The notes below the pieces were generated by a model. The model saw nothing but the letters and a program-made list of their open reading frames with translations. It ran no database searches and was not told the DNA's origin. Below, one piece after another: positions 15,841-26,600 of a stretch of DNA of 47,867 nucleotides; the stretch's first letter is position 1; every line of letters begins with the position of its first letter. The stretch comes from Mycobacterium gordonae. Its GTDB lineage: Bacteria > Actinomycetota > Actinomycetes > Mycobacteriales > Mycobacteriaceae. Location: contig NZ_LKTM01000318.1 in NCBI RefSeq assembly GCF_001417955.2, positions 1 to 47,867 on the forward strand, written 5' to 3'. The position numbers and the translations under genes were made by a program.

Positions 15841-17382
15841 GTGGTCGCCGCCTCATCGAAAGAACGGATGCTTGCCGGGGTCGCGGCGGCAGCCGTCGCC
15901 CTCGGCGTCGCCCAGCTGGTCAGCATCCCGTTCGGTGGGCGGGCCGATGCCCGGACTGCCGTCGGCACTGCAGTCGTCGACCTGACACCCGGACCAGTCA
16001 AAGAATGGGCGATTCAGACCCTCGGAACACTGGACAAGCCGTTCCTAGCCGTCGTGGTGCTCATCGTGATCGCGACGCTGGCGGCGATCGCCGGGACCCT
16101 CGAGACCCGGCGCCGTCCGGTCGGCAGCGTAGTGATCGTCGCGGGCGGTGTGCTCGGATGCGTCGCCGTGCTGTCGCGGCCCGGTGCGACAGCACTCGAC
16201 ACGATCCCCACCATTGTCGGCACCGCCTGCGGTGTGGCGGCCCTGCGCCTGCTCACTCGTCGAATCACGCCTGATCCCGGGCACCCCGACGAGAGCAGCG
16301 ACCAGACGGATGCGGGCAGGCGCGGGTTGCTCGTCCTGGGCGTGCTCGGATTCGGAATCGTCAGCGGTGTCGCGGGTGCCGTCATCGCCCGGTTGGCGCA
16401 GTCGGTGGCCGCCGACCGCAGAACTTTCGTCCTCCCGCCACCTCGGTCGTCGGCACCGCCGATACCGGCGGAGGTGCAACCGAAAGGCGTTGCGCTCCCG
16501 AGCTTCATCACACCCAGCACCGATTTCTACCGGATCGACACCGCGCTCAGTGTTCCCCAGATCAGTCACCGCGACTGGCGCCTGCGCATCCACGGCATGG
16601 TCGACCGCGAAACCACATACAGCATCGACGACCTCGCCCGTTTCAACATCGTCGAAACGGCGGCAACGCTGACCTGTGTGTCGAATCCAGTTGGTGGAAA
16701 ACTGATTTCAACGGGCATCTGGACGGGGTACCGGGTGGCGGACCTGCTGGCGGCGGCCGGTGTGCACACGGACGCCGATATGGTGCTCTCGACCTCGATC
16801 GACGGCTTCACCGCCGGCACGCCGGTGCAGGCCCTCACCGATGGCCGCGAAGCGTTGCTGGCCGTCAGCCTCAACGGTCAGCCGCTGCCGGTCGAGCATG
16901 GCTACCCGGCCCGTCTGGTGGTGCCTGGACTCTACGGCTACGTGTCGGCCACCAAGTGGGTCGTCGAGCTCGAGCTGACCCGCTTCGACAAGGCGCAGGC
17001 CTATTGGACGCGGCAGGGGTGGGCCGCGCAGGCGCCCGTCAAGACCGAGTCCCGAATCGACGTGCCGAGGAGAGGTCAGCAGGTGCCACTCGGGCCGGTG
17101 GTGTTCGGCGGGGTCGCCTGGGCGCAGAACCGTGGCGTGCGTGCCGTGGAGGTCCGAATCGGCGACGGGGCGTGGCAGCCCGCCGAACTCGGCGCCGCCT
17201 ACTCCAACGAGACGTGGCGGCTGTGGAGCTTTCCGTGGCAGGCGAAAAGCCCTGGCAAGCAGACCATTACCGTGCGCGCCATCGACAACACGGGCGCCGT
17301 CCAGACCGAGCAGCGAGCCGACCCGGTCCCCGACGGCGCTACCGGCTGGCACAGCGTGAGTTTCTCCGTGACGGAAAAATGA
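15841..17382 (+). CDS. Membrane-anchored molybdopterin oxidoreductase, sulfite-oxidase family
   Basis: The N-terminal third has about five membrane helices (for example MLAGVAAAAVALGVAQLVSI, PFLAVVVLIVIATLAAIAG, LLVLGVLGFGIVSGVAGAV). The rest is a sulfite-oxidase-fold domain from about residue 220. Cys279 in TLTCVSNPVGG is the expected molybdenum ligand, and LVVPGLYGYVSATKWV matches the cofactor site. A dimerisation-like Ig domain closes the protein. The catalytic domain should face outside. It resembles Rv0218-type proteins; electron partner and substrate are unknown. The GTG at 15841 (513 residues) is preferred over the TTG at 15775. Confidence 0.85.
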   Translation: MVAASSKERMLAGVAAAAVALGVAQLVSIPFGGRADARTAVGTAVVDLTPGPVKEWAIQTLGTLDKPFLAVVVLIVIATLAAIAGTLETRRRPVGSVVIVAGGVLGCVAVLSRPGATALDTIPTIVGTACGVAALRLLTRRITPDPGHPDESSDQTDAGRRGLLVLGVLGFGIVSGVAGAVIARLAQSVAADRRTFVLPPPRSSAPPIPAEVQPKGVALPSFITPSTDFYRIDTALSVPQISHRDWRLRIHGMVDRETTYSIDDLARFNIVETAATLTCVSNPVGGKLISTGIWTGYRVADLLAAAGVHTDADMVLSTSIDGFTAGTPVQALTDGREALLAVSLNGQPLPVEHGYPARLVVPGLYGYVSATKWVVELELTRFDKAQAYWTRQGWAAQAPVKTESRIDVPRRGQQVPLGPVVFGGVAWAQNRGVRAVEVRIGDGAWQPAELGAAYSNETWRLWSFPWQAKSPGKQTITVRAIDNTGAVQTEQRADPVPDGATGWHSVSFSVTEK

Positions 17383-17384
17383 GG

Positions 17385-17585
17385 CTACTTCGAAGACAGC
17401 TTCCGCCAACTGAATACCGCGATCGCCACGCCGACCAGCGCCGTGATCGGACCGATGACGGACCACGTGGTGGTGTTGCTCATCGGGCTACCGCCGAGCA
17501 CTCCGAATCCCTGCAGGGCCCAGATCAGACCGAACAGCGCGATGATCAACCCGACCGCGAAGGTGACGACGAAACCCCTGCTCAT
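17385..17585 (-). CDS. Small two-helix membrane protein
   Basis: The 66-residue protein has two hydrophobic segments (FVVTFAVGLIIALFGLIWAL and WSVIGPITALVGVAIAVF) and a basic end, WRKLSSK. No named family is recognised. The ATG at 17585 is chosen because upstream sequence in the same frame is antisense to cobN. It converges with the sulfite-oxidase gene 2 bp away and is divergent from cobN. Confidence 0.65.
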   Translation of the reverse strand: MSRGFVVTFAVGLIIALFGLIWALQGFGVLGGSPMSNTTTWSVIGPITALVGVAIAVFSWRKLSSK

Positions 17586-17642
17586 ACTCCGAACCCTACG
17601 TGCCGATTCGGTAGCGCGACCGCGCTGCGGTACGAATGAGGG

Positions 17643-21215
<3,573 letters not shown>

Positions 21216-21224
21216 TTTCGCCTG

Positions 21225-21284
21225 GCGAGCAGACGCAAAAGCCCCCAAAAGCCAACGGTTTTGGGGGCTTTTGCGTCTGCTCGC
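21225..21284. terminator. Long perfect hairpin between convergent cobN and PE genes
   Basis: A 26 bp uninterrupted stem (21225-21250 with 21259-21284) closes an 8-base loop. The outer arm begins GCGAGCAGACGC and the inner arm is AAAAGCCCCCAAAA. It lies 9 bases past the cobN stop and 10 before the PE stop, so it can terminate both strands. It resembles the sequence-conserved long terminators described in M. tuberculosis (TRIT, as I recall), which lack a classical U tract. Confidence 0.85.
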
Positions 21285-21294
21285 GCAAGGGCGG

Positions 21295-23250
21295 CTACCG
21301 GAAGAAGCCCGAGGTGTTGTCGCTGGTGTTGTAGCCGCCCGAGTTGTAATTGCCCGAGTTGCGGAAGCCCGAGTTCCAGGTGCCGGAATTGGCGTAGCCG
21401 ATGTTGTAGCTGCCGGTGTTCTGGAACCCCGTGTTGACCATTCCCGAGTTGCCGTATCCGACGTCGTTGAAGCCTGAGTTGGAGATGCCCACGTTGTACT
21501 GGCCGGTGTTGAAGAAGCCCACCCCGTTGGTACCCGTGTTGAAGAATCCCACGTTCGGGGACAGGTCCGGGGTCAGCATCATCGAGCCGCCCTGCCCGTT
21601 CCCCTTATTCTCGAAGCCATAGTTGTACTGGCCCGCATTGCCGTAGCCGGCGTTGTAACTGCCGATGTTGTAGAAGCCGGAGATGTGGTCGCCCGAATTG
21701 CCGAAGCCCGAGACGGTGCCGGCCTGCGTGAGCGCGCTGCCGAAGCCGGTGTTGACGCTGCCGCCGTTCCAGAACCCGGTGTTGAGGTTCCCCGAGTTCG
21801 AGAATCCGGTGTTCAGGGCGCCCGAGTTGAAGAAACCGACATTGCCGCCGCCGACCGTGAGCGTGTTCAAGTCGACACCGCCGGAGTTGAAGGCGCCGGC
21901 GTTGCCGAAGCCCGAATCGAAGATCCCCATGTTCGAGTAGCCGGCGTTATAGAGGCCGAAGTTCGTGTAGCCCGCGTTGGCGAAGCCGGAGTTGAATGTG
22001 CCGGAGTTCTCGATGCCGACATTGCCGGTGCCCGGGTTGAGCAGGCCCATATTGCCCTGGCCCGCGTTCAGAGCACCGAAGCTGAACGAGCCGGTGTTCA
22101 GCACTCCCGTGTTGTAGCTGCCCGCGTTGAACAGGCCGGTGTTGTGGTCGCCGCCGTTGAACAGGCCTGTGTCGAAGCTGCCCCCGTTGAACGCACCGGA
22201 ATTGGCTGTGCCCGAGTTGAAGAGACCCCAGTTCTGACCGCCGCCAAAGGTGCCGCCGCCGGAGTTGAAGAACCCGGTGTTGTTGGTTCCGGAGTTGAAC
22301 AGGCCGGAAGTGCCCGTCCCGGAATTGAATCCGCCGAAGCCGACCTGATTGTCACCGGTCAAACCGATACCGATGTTGTGGCTTCCGGTATTGGCCAGAC
22401 CCCAGTTGCTGTCTCCGGTATTGGCGAAACCGAAATTGAAGCTACCGCTGTTGGCCAGCCCGATGTTCCACCCACCGCTGCCACTCCAGTTCAGCCCACC
22501 GATGCCGATCTGGTTGTTGCCGGACAAACCGATGCCGATGTTGCCGGTGCCGATGTTGCCGAAGCCGACGTTGTTGAGGCCGTTGTTGCCGACGCCGACG
22601 TTGCCGTTGCCGAGGTTGCCGAGACCGAGGTTGTTGTTGCCGACGTTCGCGTCACCGAAGTTGTAGGTGCCGAGGTTCGCACTGCCGAAATTGATCGACG
22701 AGATCTTGTTTTCCAGAGCCGCCTGAGCCAGGCTTCCGTTGCCGAAGCCCACGTTGAGATAGCCGGCATTGCCCAGACCGAAGTTGAACAGACCGAGGTT
22801 GCCCAAGCCCAGGTTGTTGCTGCCCAGGTTGCCGCTGCCGAAGTTTCCGCTGCCCAGGTTGCCATTGCCGAAGTTGTAACTGCCGGTGTTGCCGCTACCG
22901 AGGTTGAGGTCACCCACATTGCCCAGACCCAGCAGGCCGACGCTGGGGGACAACCCCAGAAGCGAAGCGCCGGCCGCCTCGGCGGAGGCATAGTTCGCGC
23001 CGGCGCTGTTCAACAGCTGAACGAATCGGTCCCGGAACGTGGCGGCTTGGATGCTGGCCGATTGGAACTCGATGCCGTGCCCGGAGAACAGCGCGGCCAC
23101 AGCCGACGACACCTCATCGGCCGCCGCCGCCAGCACCCCTGTCGTGGCCTGGTGTGCCGCTGCGCCGGCTGCGCTGACCTTCGAACCCAGCTGGGTGAGA
23201 TCTGCTGCCGCCAGAGACATCAACTCGGGTGCTGCGAGCACATAGGACAC
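21295..23250 (-). CDS. PE-domain protein with MPTR (NxGxGNxG) repeats
   Basis: The 651-residue protein starts with a PE domain (about 1-95: YVLAAPELMSLAAADLTQLG, ADEVSSAVAALFSGHG) ending in the type VII secretion motif YxxxE as YASAE. From about residue 104 to the end it is a run of MPTR-type repeats (NxGxGNxG, later FNSGxxNTGxFN), normally the tail of PPE rather than PE proteins. Breaks occur at the LENKISSI and LTPDLSP segments. The GTG start has GGAGGAG 5 bases upstream. It is expected at the cell surface via an ESX system, and its function is unknown. A long antisense frame is only a codon-bias shadow. Confidence 0.9.
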   Translation of the reverse strand: MSYVLAAPELMSLAAADLTQLGSKVSAAGAAAHQATTGVLAAAADEVSSAVAALFSGHGIEFQSASIQAATFRDRFVQLLNSAGANYASAEAAGASLLGLSPSVGLLGLGNVGDLNLGSGNTGSYNFGNGNLGSGNFGSGNLGSNNLGLGNLGLFNFGLGNAGYLNVGFGNGSLAQAALENKISSINFGSANLGTYNFGDANVGNNNLGLGNLGNGNVGVGNNGLNNVGFGNIGTGNIGIGLSGNNQIGIGGLNWSGSGGWNIGLANSGSFNFGFANTGDSNWGLANTGSHNIGIGLTGDNQVGFGGFNSGTGTSGLFNSGTNNTGFFNSGGGTFGGGQNWGLFNSGTANSGAFNGGSFDTGLFNGGDHNTGLFNAGSYNTGVLNTGSFSFGALNAGQGNMGLLNPGTGNVGIENSGTFNSGFANAGYTNFGLYNAGYSNMGIFDSGFGNAGAFNSGGVDLNTLTVGGGNVGFFNSGALNTGFSNSGNLNTGFWNGGSVNTGFGSALTQAGTVSGFGNSGDHISGFYNIGSYNAGYGNAGQYNYGFENKGNGQGGSMMLTPDLSPNVGFFNTGTNGVGFFNTGQYNVGISNSGFNDVGYGNSGMVNTGFQNTGSYNIGYANSGTWNSGFRNSGNYNSGGYNTSDNTSGFFR

Positions 23251-23428
23251 GTGATCTCCTCCATGAATCAGTAGTGCGTAGCTCGTTCGTGCGGGAACTG
23301 GAAAGCTTGCGGCGGAGGCAGATCGCGCGCACAGATGACCGCGGGCAATCCCTCACATGGAAGAAGTCGGCTCGAACCACCCAAAAGTTCCGGGGAATGT
23401 GACCCCGGTTCACTGGCCGGGCGGTCTC

Positions 23429-24232
23429 CTAGATGAAATCCGACCCGCCGTCCACGTTCACAGTCGCCCCGGTGACATATCCGTTGCGGCGAGATGCCAG
23501 ATACGCGGTGATGGAGGCGATCTCCTCGGGCAGCCCGGCGCGTCCAAGGTCACAGGGGTGGTGGAAGTTCGTGTCGATCCAGCTCATTACGTCCCACGGA
23601 TTGGTGGCATCGAGCCCGTCGGCGGCGAGGATGTCCTTGAGGTTCTCGGTGAAGCTGGCCGTCACAATGGTCCCCGGGCACACGCAATTGACCAGAATGC
23701 CCTCCGCAGCAAGGCTTTTGGACAAGTTCTTGGTGACGCTGGCCAGCGCCGCCTTGGACGCGGTGTAGGCGACCAGACGTGGGCTCTGCCGTTGGATCGA
23801 GTGCGCGGCCAGGGTGACGATCCGTGCCCAGTCGGCGGACCGCAGCAGAGGCAGCGCGGCGCGGATCGATCGCACCGCCGACATGGTGCCCAAGGCAAAC
23901 GCGGCATCCCAGTCGGCGTCGTCTATCTGCTCGAAATAACCGTCAGCGGGTCCGATGGTGTGCACCACGCAGTTCAGTCGCCCCCACCGTTCGGCCACGG
24001 CCGCGAAGCCCGCGGCAATCGAGTCAGCGTCGGCCATGTCCACGCTGATCCCCACCGCGTCCGGAGCCCCCGCCGAGCGCAGTGATGCCACCGCCGCATC
24101 GAGTGCCTCTTGACCCCGCGCCATCACGGCCACGCTGGCTCCTTCGGCCGCCAGTGTCTCGGCGATGGCCAGGCCCATCCCCTTGCTGCCGCCCGTGACG
24201 ACCGCGGTCGATCCCGCAAAGCCCAGATCCAT
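23429..24232 (-). CDS. Short-chain dehydrogenase/reductase
   Basis: The 267-residue classical SDR has TGGSKGMG (13-20), TLAAHS with a catalytic serine, YTASK, CPGTIVTASF and a terminal GATVNVDGGSDFI. NNAG is replaced by HTIGPADG. The substrate is unknown. The ATG at 24232 has GGAGGAG 5 bases upstream. It lies 178 bp upstream of the PE gene on the same strand; the gap shows no clear hairpin. Together they form the pair inserted between cobN and the PPOX gene. Confidence 0.85.
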   Translation of the reverse strand: MDLGFAGSTAVVTGGSKGMGLAIAETLAAEGASVAVMARGQEALDAAVASLRSAGAPDAVGISVDMADADSIAAGFAAVAERWGRLNCVVHTIGPADGYFEQIDDADWDAAFALGTMSAVRSIRAALPLLRSADWARIVTLAAHSIQRQSPRLVAYTASKAALASVTKNLSKSLAAEGILVNCVCPGTIVTASFTENLKDILAADGLDATNPWDVMSWIDTNFHHPCDLGRAGLPEEIASITAYLASRRNGYVTGATVNVDGGSDFI

Positions 24233-24288
24233 GCAAGCTCCTCCGTCGCTCAGTGTGCGATTGTGCCTTGGTCCACCACCTAGCCCCG

Positions 24289-24346
24289 CGAGCAGACGCG
24301 AAATCGCACGCTGAAGCCCTTCCGGGTGCGATTTCGCGTCTGCTCG
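24289..24346. terminator. 21 bp hairpin in a divergent intergenic region
   Basis: CGAGCAGACGCGAAATCGCAC (24289-24309) pairs perfectly with 24326-24346 around a 16-base loop. The outer arm matches that of the hairpin at 21225. It stands between two genes that both point away from it, so it terminates neither. It ends just upstream of the -10 at 24363, outside the predicted PPOX transcript. Confidence 0.75.
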
Positions 24347-24362
24347 GCAGGCCACGGCCAGG

Positions 24363-24368
24363 TAAATT
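24363..24368 (+). promoter_or_regulatory. Candidate -10 element (TAAATT)
   Basis: TAAATT is followed by GGCACCC and the GTG at 24376, giving a leaderless start for the PPOX gene. Confidence 0.5.
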
Positions 24369-24375
24369 GGCACCC

Positions 24376-24765
24376 GTGACACCCACCTTCGCCGACCTGG
24401 CCAAAGCGCAATACATCCTGCTCACCACCTTCACCAAGGACGGCCGGCCCAAGCCGGTCCCCGTCTGGGCCGCTTTGGACAAGGAGAGCGGCGACCGCCT
24501 GCTGGTCATCACCGAGGGAAAGTCGTGGAAGGTCAAGCGAATTCGCAACACGCCGCACGTGCAACTGGCGATCTGCGACATGCGCGGTCGCCCCAAGAGC
24601 GAACCCGTCGACGGCACGGCGGCCATTCTCGACAAATCGCAGACGAAGCTCGTCTATGACGCGATCGGGAAGCGCTACGGCATCATCGGCAAGGTCTTCA
24701 ATCTTTTCAGCAAGCTGCGCGGTGGCATGGACAACAACGTGGGCCTCGAGCTGCGAGTGGCATAG
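24376..24765 (+). CDS. PPOX-class F420-dependent oxidoreductase, Rv2061c-like
   Basis: The 129-residue split-barrel protein contains TTFTKDGRPKPVPVWAALD and VKRIRNTPHVQLAICDMRGR, typical of the F420/FMN-binding PPOX group. It matches the small protein that follows cobN in M. tuberculosis (Rv2061c). The reaction is unknown. The GTG start has no ribosome site but a well-placed -10, so it is probably leaderless. Confidence 0.85.
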   Translation: MTPTFADLAKAQYILLTTFTKDGRPKPVPVWAALDKESGDRLLVITEGKSWKVKRIRNTPHVQLAICDMRGRPKSEPVDGTAAILDKSQTKLVYDAIGKRYGIIGKVFNLFSKLRGGMDNNVGLELRVA

Positions 24766-24782
24766 CGAGAAGTGCCGGCGAC

Positions 24783-25307
24783 TCAACCCGTTGCGGCGCC
24801 GTAGCGCTGCCACCACTGGTACAGCTCGCCGAGGTCCGGCCAGCCGTTGACCGTCGCCAGCAGCAGCTGGGAGTCGCGGGTCCAGGCGACAACCGGCTGA
24901 TCCTCGACGATTCCGCATACGACCTTGCCGCCGGGACTGGTCAGGTGCGGTCCGTAATTCCAGGTGCCCGGCGAGGCATTCGCACCCGGGCAGGACGACA
25001 CCGACATGCTCGCCACGCTGGCGTAGAAGTCGGCCGTCAGCGCATCCAAAGAGTCATACAGCGTGAAGCGCGCATAGTCCGGCGTATCGGTGTGCAGGTC
25101 ATCGGTGCAGTCCAGGCTCGCGATCCCCGCCGCAAAGGCATTGTCGGCCCGGCTGCACGAGGCGGCGCTGTACCCGGGCGGCAGCATTGCGATGACCTGC
25201 TGCTCAGCGGCGGTGAACTGCTCGGCGTCGGCCCGGCCGGGTGCGACCGCGACCAGGGCCAGGGCCAGGGCAGCCGAGCAGCCACCGGCCCAGCGCATCC
25301 GGGTCAT
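24783..25307 (-). CDS. Secreted protein of a mycobacterial envelope family
   Basis: The 174-residue protein has a signal peptide (hydrophobic run after MRWAGG, likely cleaved after GRADA). The globular part includes LPPGYSAASC, SVSSCPGA, VVCGIVEDQPVVAWT and ends LGELYQWWQRYG. This pattern recurs in mycobacterial secreted proteins and in extracellular domains attached to some serine/threonine kinases. Four cysteines could form two disulfides. Function unknown. The ATG overlaps the stop of the hydrolase gene (ATGA), so the two are coupled; a second ATG lies three codons in. Confidence 0.75.
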   Translation of the reverse strand: MTRMRWAGGCSAALALALVAVAPGRADAEQFTAAEQQVIAMLPPGYSAASCSRADNAFAAGIASLDCTDDLHTDTPDYARFTLYDSLDALTADFYASVASMSVSSCPGANASPGTWNYGPHLTSPGGKVVCGIVEDQPVVAWTRDSQLLLATVNGWPDLGELYQWWQRYGAATG

Positions 25308-25996
25308 CCCAGATGCTCGCCGAAGAATGCGAACACCCGGCGCCAGGCGTCTTCAGTGGCGGCGTCGTCGTAGCCGAACCCGGTGACACGCAACAGCGGC
25401 TGGGCGGGCAGCTGGTTGGCGAAGCTGTGCCCGGCGCCGCGATAGGACTTGATGTCGGCGGTGATGTTCTTGGCCGTGGTCACTTTGCGCAGTCGCTCCG
25501 CCGCGCCGACTCCCAGCGGGTCGCGGCTGCCGAAGCTGGCCACTATCGGGCAGGCGCCGTCCAGTGTCTCACTGAGCTTGCGCGGCAGCGGCGTCCCATA
25601 GAACGGCGCGGAAGCACCAAAACCTTTGGGCGACAGTACAAGAGCAAATTGGCCACCCATGCAGAAGCCGGCGATGCCGACCCGGCCGGAGCATTCGGGC
25701 ATGCCCAGCAAATGCTCGCGCGCCGCCATCACGTCGTCGATGGCCGGACCGTGTTTGGTGAGCACGTCCCGCATCACCCGGGTGATGCACCGCGCCCGGC
25801 CGCCCCGCGCATAAAGGTTCGGCGTGAGCGCCACGTAGCCCGCGCGAGCCACCCGCTGCGACACCGCCTCGTTATCCGGTGCGTAGCCGATCGCGTCGTG
25901 GACTATCACCACTCCCGGCCACGGCCCCTCACCGGAGGGAACATTCAGCATCGCATCGATCGGTCCCGCGGGTGTGTTGAGCTCAATCGTCGTCAT
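25304..25996 (-). CDS. Dienelactone hydrolase family protein, Rv2054-like
   Basis: The 230-residue alpha/beta hydrolase has the cysteine nucleophile typical of dienelactone hydrolases (GFCMGG, Cys112), with Asp159 (SRDPLG) and His190 (GHSF). The physiological substrate is not known. In M. tuberculosis the ortholog is likewise divergent from fxsA. The ATG at 25996 leaves 72 bp to the fxsA start. Downstream it overlaps the secreted-protein gene. Confidence 0.88.
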   Translation of the reverse strand: MTTIELNTPAGPIDAMLNVPSGEGPWPGVVIVHDAIGYAPDNEAVSQRVARAGYVALTPNLYARGGRARCITRVMRDVLTKHGPAIDDVMAAREHLLGMPECSGRVGIAGFCMGGQFALVLSPKGFGASAPFYGTPLPRKLSETLDGACPIVASFGSRDPLGVGAAERLRKVTTAKNITADIKSYRGAGHSFANQLPAQPLLRVTGFGYDDAATEDAWRRVFAFFGEHLG

Positions 25997-26033
25997 AGCG
26001 TCATCTAACTGCAGCCGGGGCGCGACCGTTCGA

Positions 26034-26060
26034 GGAACTCCGGCGTGCACCGCGGACGTT
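26034..26060 (+). promoter_or_regulatory. ECF-type (SigE-like) promoter of fxsA
   Basis: GGAACT (26034-26039), a 17-base spacer, and CGTT (26057-26060) match the GGAAC/GTT pattern of ECF sigma factors. The ATG at 26069 lies 9 bases past the CGTT, so the transcript would be leaderless or nearly so. I recall Rv2053c being listed as SigE-dependent, which should be checked. Confidence 0.65.
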
Positions 26061-26068
26061 GGCGTCAC

Positions 26069-26563
26069 ATGGTTGGACGGCTGTTTCTCATCTATGCCGT
26101 CGTCGAGCTCATGGTGACTGTCGGGCTGGCGGCGGCGATCGGCGTCGGCTGGACCGTTGTGGTGCTGCTGGGCACCCTGGTTCTGGGACTGGGCCTGGGG
26201 GCTCCGATGGGCGGGCTGCAGCTCACCCGGCAGTTCATGCAGCTGCGGTCCGGTGCGCAGGAACCGCGTACCGCGCTCAGCGACGGTGCGCTGACCGCGC
26301 TGGCGACCGGGCTGGTCGTCGTCCCCGGATTGGCCACCACGCTGCTGGGGCTGTTGCTGCTGGTGCCGCCGATCCGGGCGGCCGCACGTCCGGCCCTCAC
26401 CGCCGTCGCCCTGCGCGGATTCCTCCGGCGCGTCCCGCTGGTGGGCGCCACCCCGGCCGACGCGCCGCGTCGGGACTACATCGACGGTGAGGTGATCGAC
26501 GTCATCGACGGCGAGCCACCGACCCTGACCCGCGCTCCGCGCGCGGACCGGCCGCCCTGGTAG
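26069..26563 (+). CDS. fxsA: FxsA family membrane protein (Rv2053c-like)
   Basis: The 164-residue protein has three or four hydrophobic segments: LFLIYAVVELMVTVGLAAAI, WTVVVLLGTLVLGLGLGAP and LVVVPGLATTLLGLLLLVPP. This is the FxsA pattern of two N-terminal helices, a loop with a QFMQLRSG-like stretch, then the GLLLLVPPIR helix. The soluble tail is acidic then basic. In E. coli FxsA eases phage F exclusion; its role in mycobacteria is unclear. The ATG at 26069 fits the ECF promoter; the GTG at 26045 would lie inside the promoter spacer. Confidence 0.85.
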   Translation: MVGRLFLIYAVVELMVTVGLAAAIGVGWTVVVLLGTLVLGLGLGAPMGGLQLTRQFMQLRSGAQEPRTALSDGALTALATGLVVVPGLATTLLGLLLLVPPIRAAARPALTAVALRGFLRRVPLVGATPADAPRRDYIDGEVIDVIDGEPPTLTRAPRADRPPW

Positions 26564-26588
26564 CTATTCAGGCTTTCCGCCCGCCATC

Positions 26589-26594
26589 TAGGGT
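26589..26594 (+). promoter_or_regulatory. Candidate -10 element (TAGGGT)
   Basis: TAGGGT then TTTGCC precede the GTG at 26601, consistent with a leaderless amidohydrolase transcript. Confidence 0.45.
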
Positions 26595-26600
26595 TTTGCC

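Noticed and set aside
17586..17642. Cobalamin riboswitch before cobN
   Set aside because: The gap is 57 bases, too short, and I see no B12-box-like sequence there or before cobG or cobL.
21295..23000. Possible CRISPR or tandem-repeat array
   Set aside because: The periodicity is 15-bp coding repeats of MPTR with no spacers or conserved repeat unit.
21685..23274. 529-codon rightward frame opposite the PE-MPTR gene
   Set aside because: It is a repetitive low-complexity product created by antisense reading of the Asn-Gly repeats. It has no ribosome site and the opposite strand has a clear PE domain and RBS.
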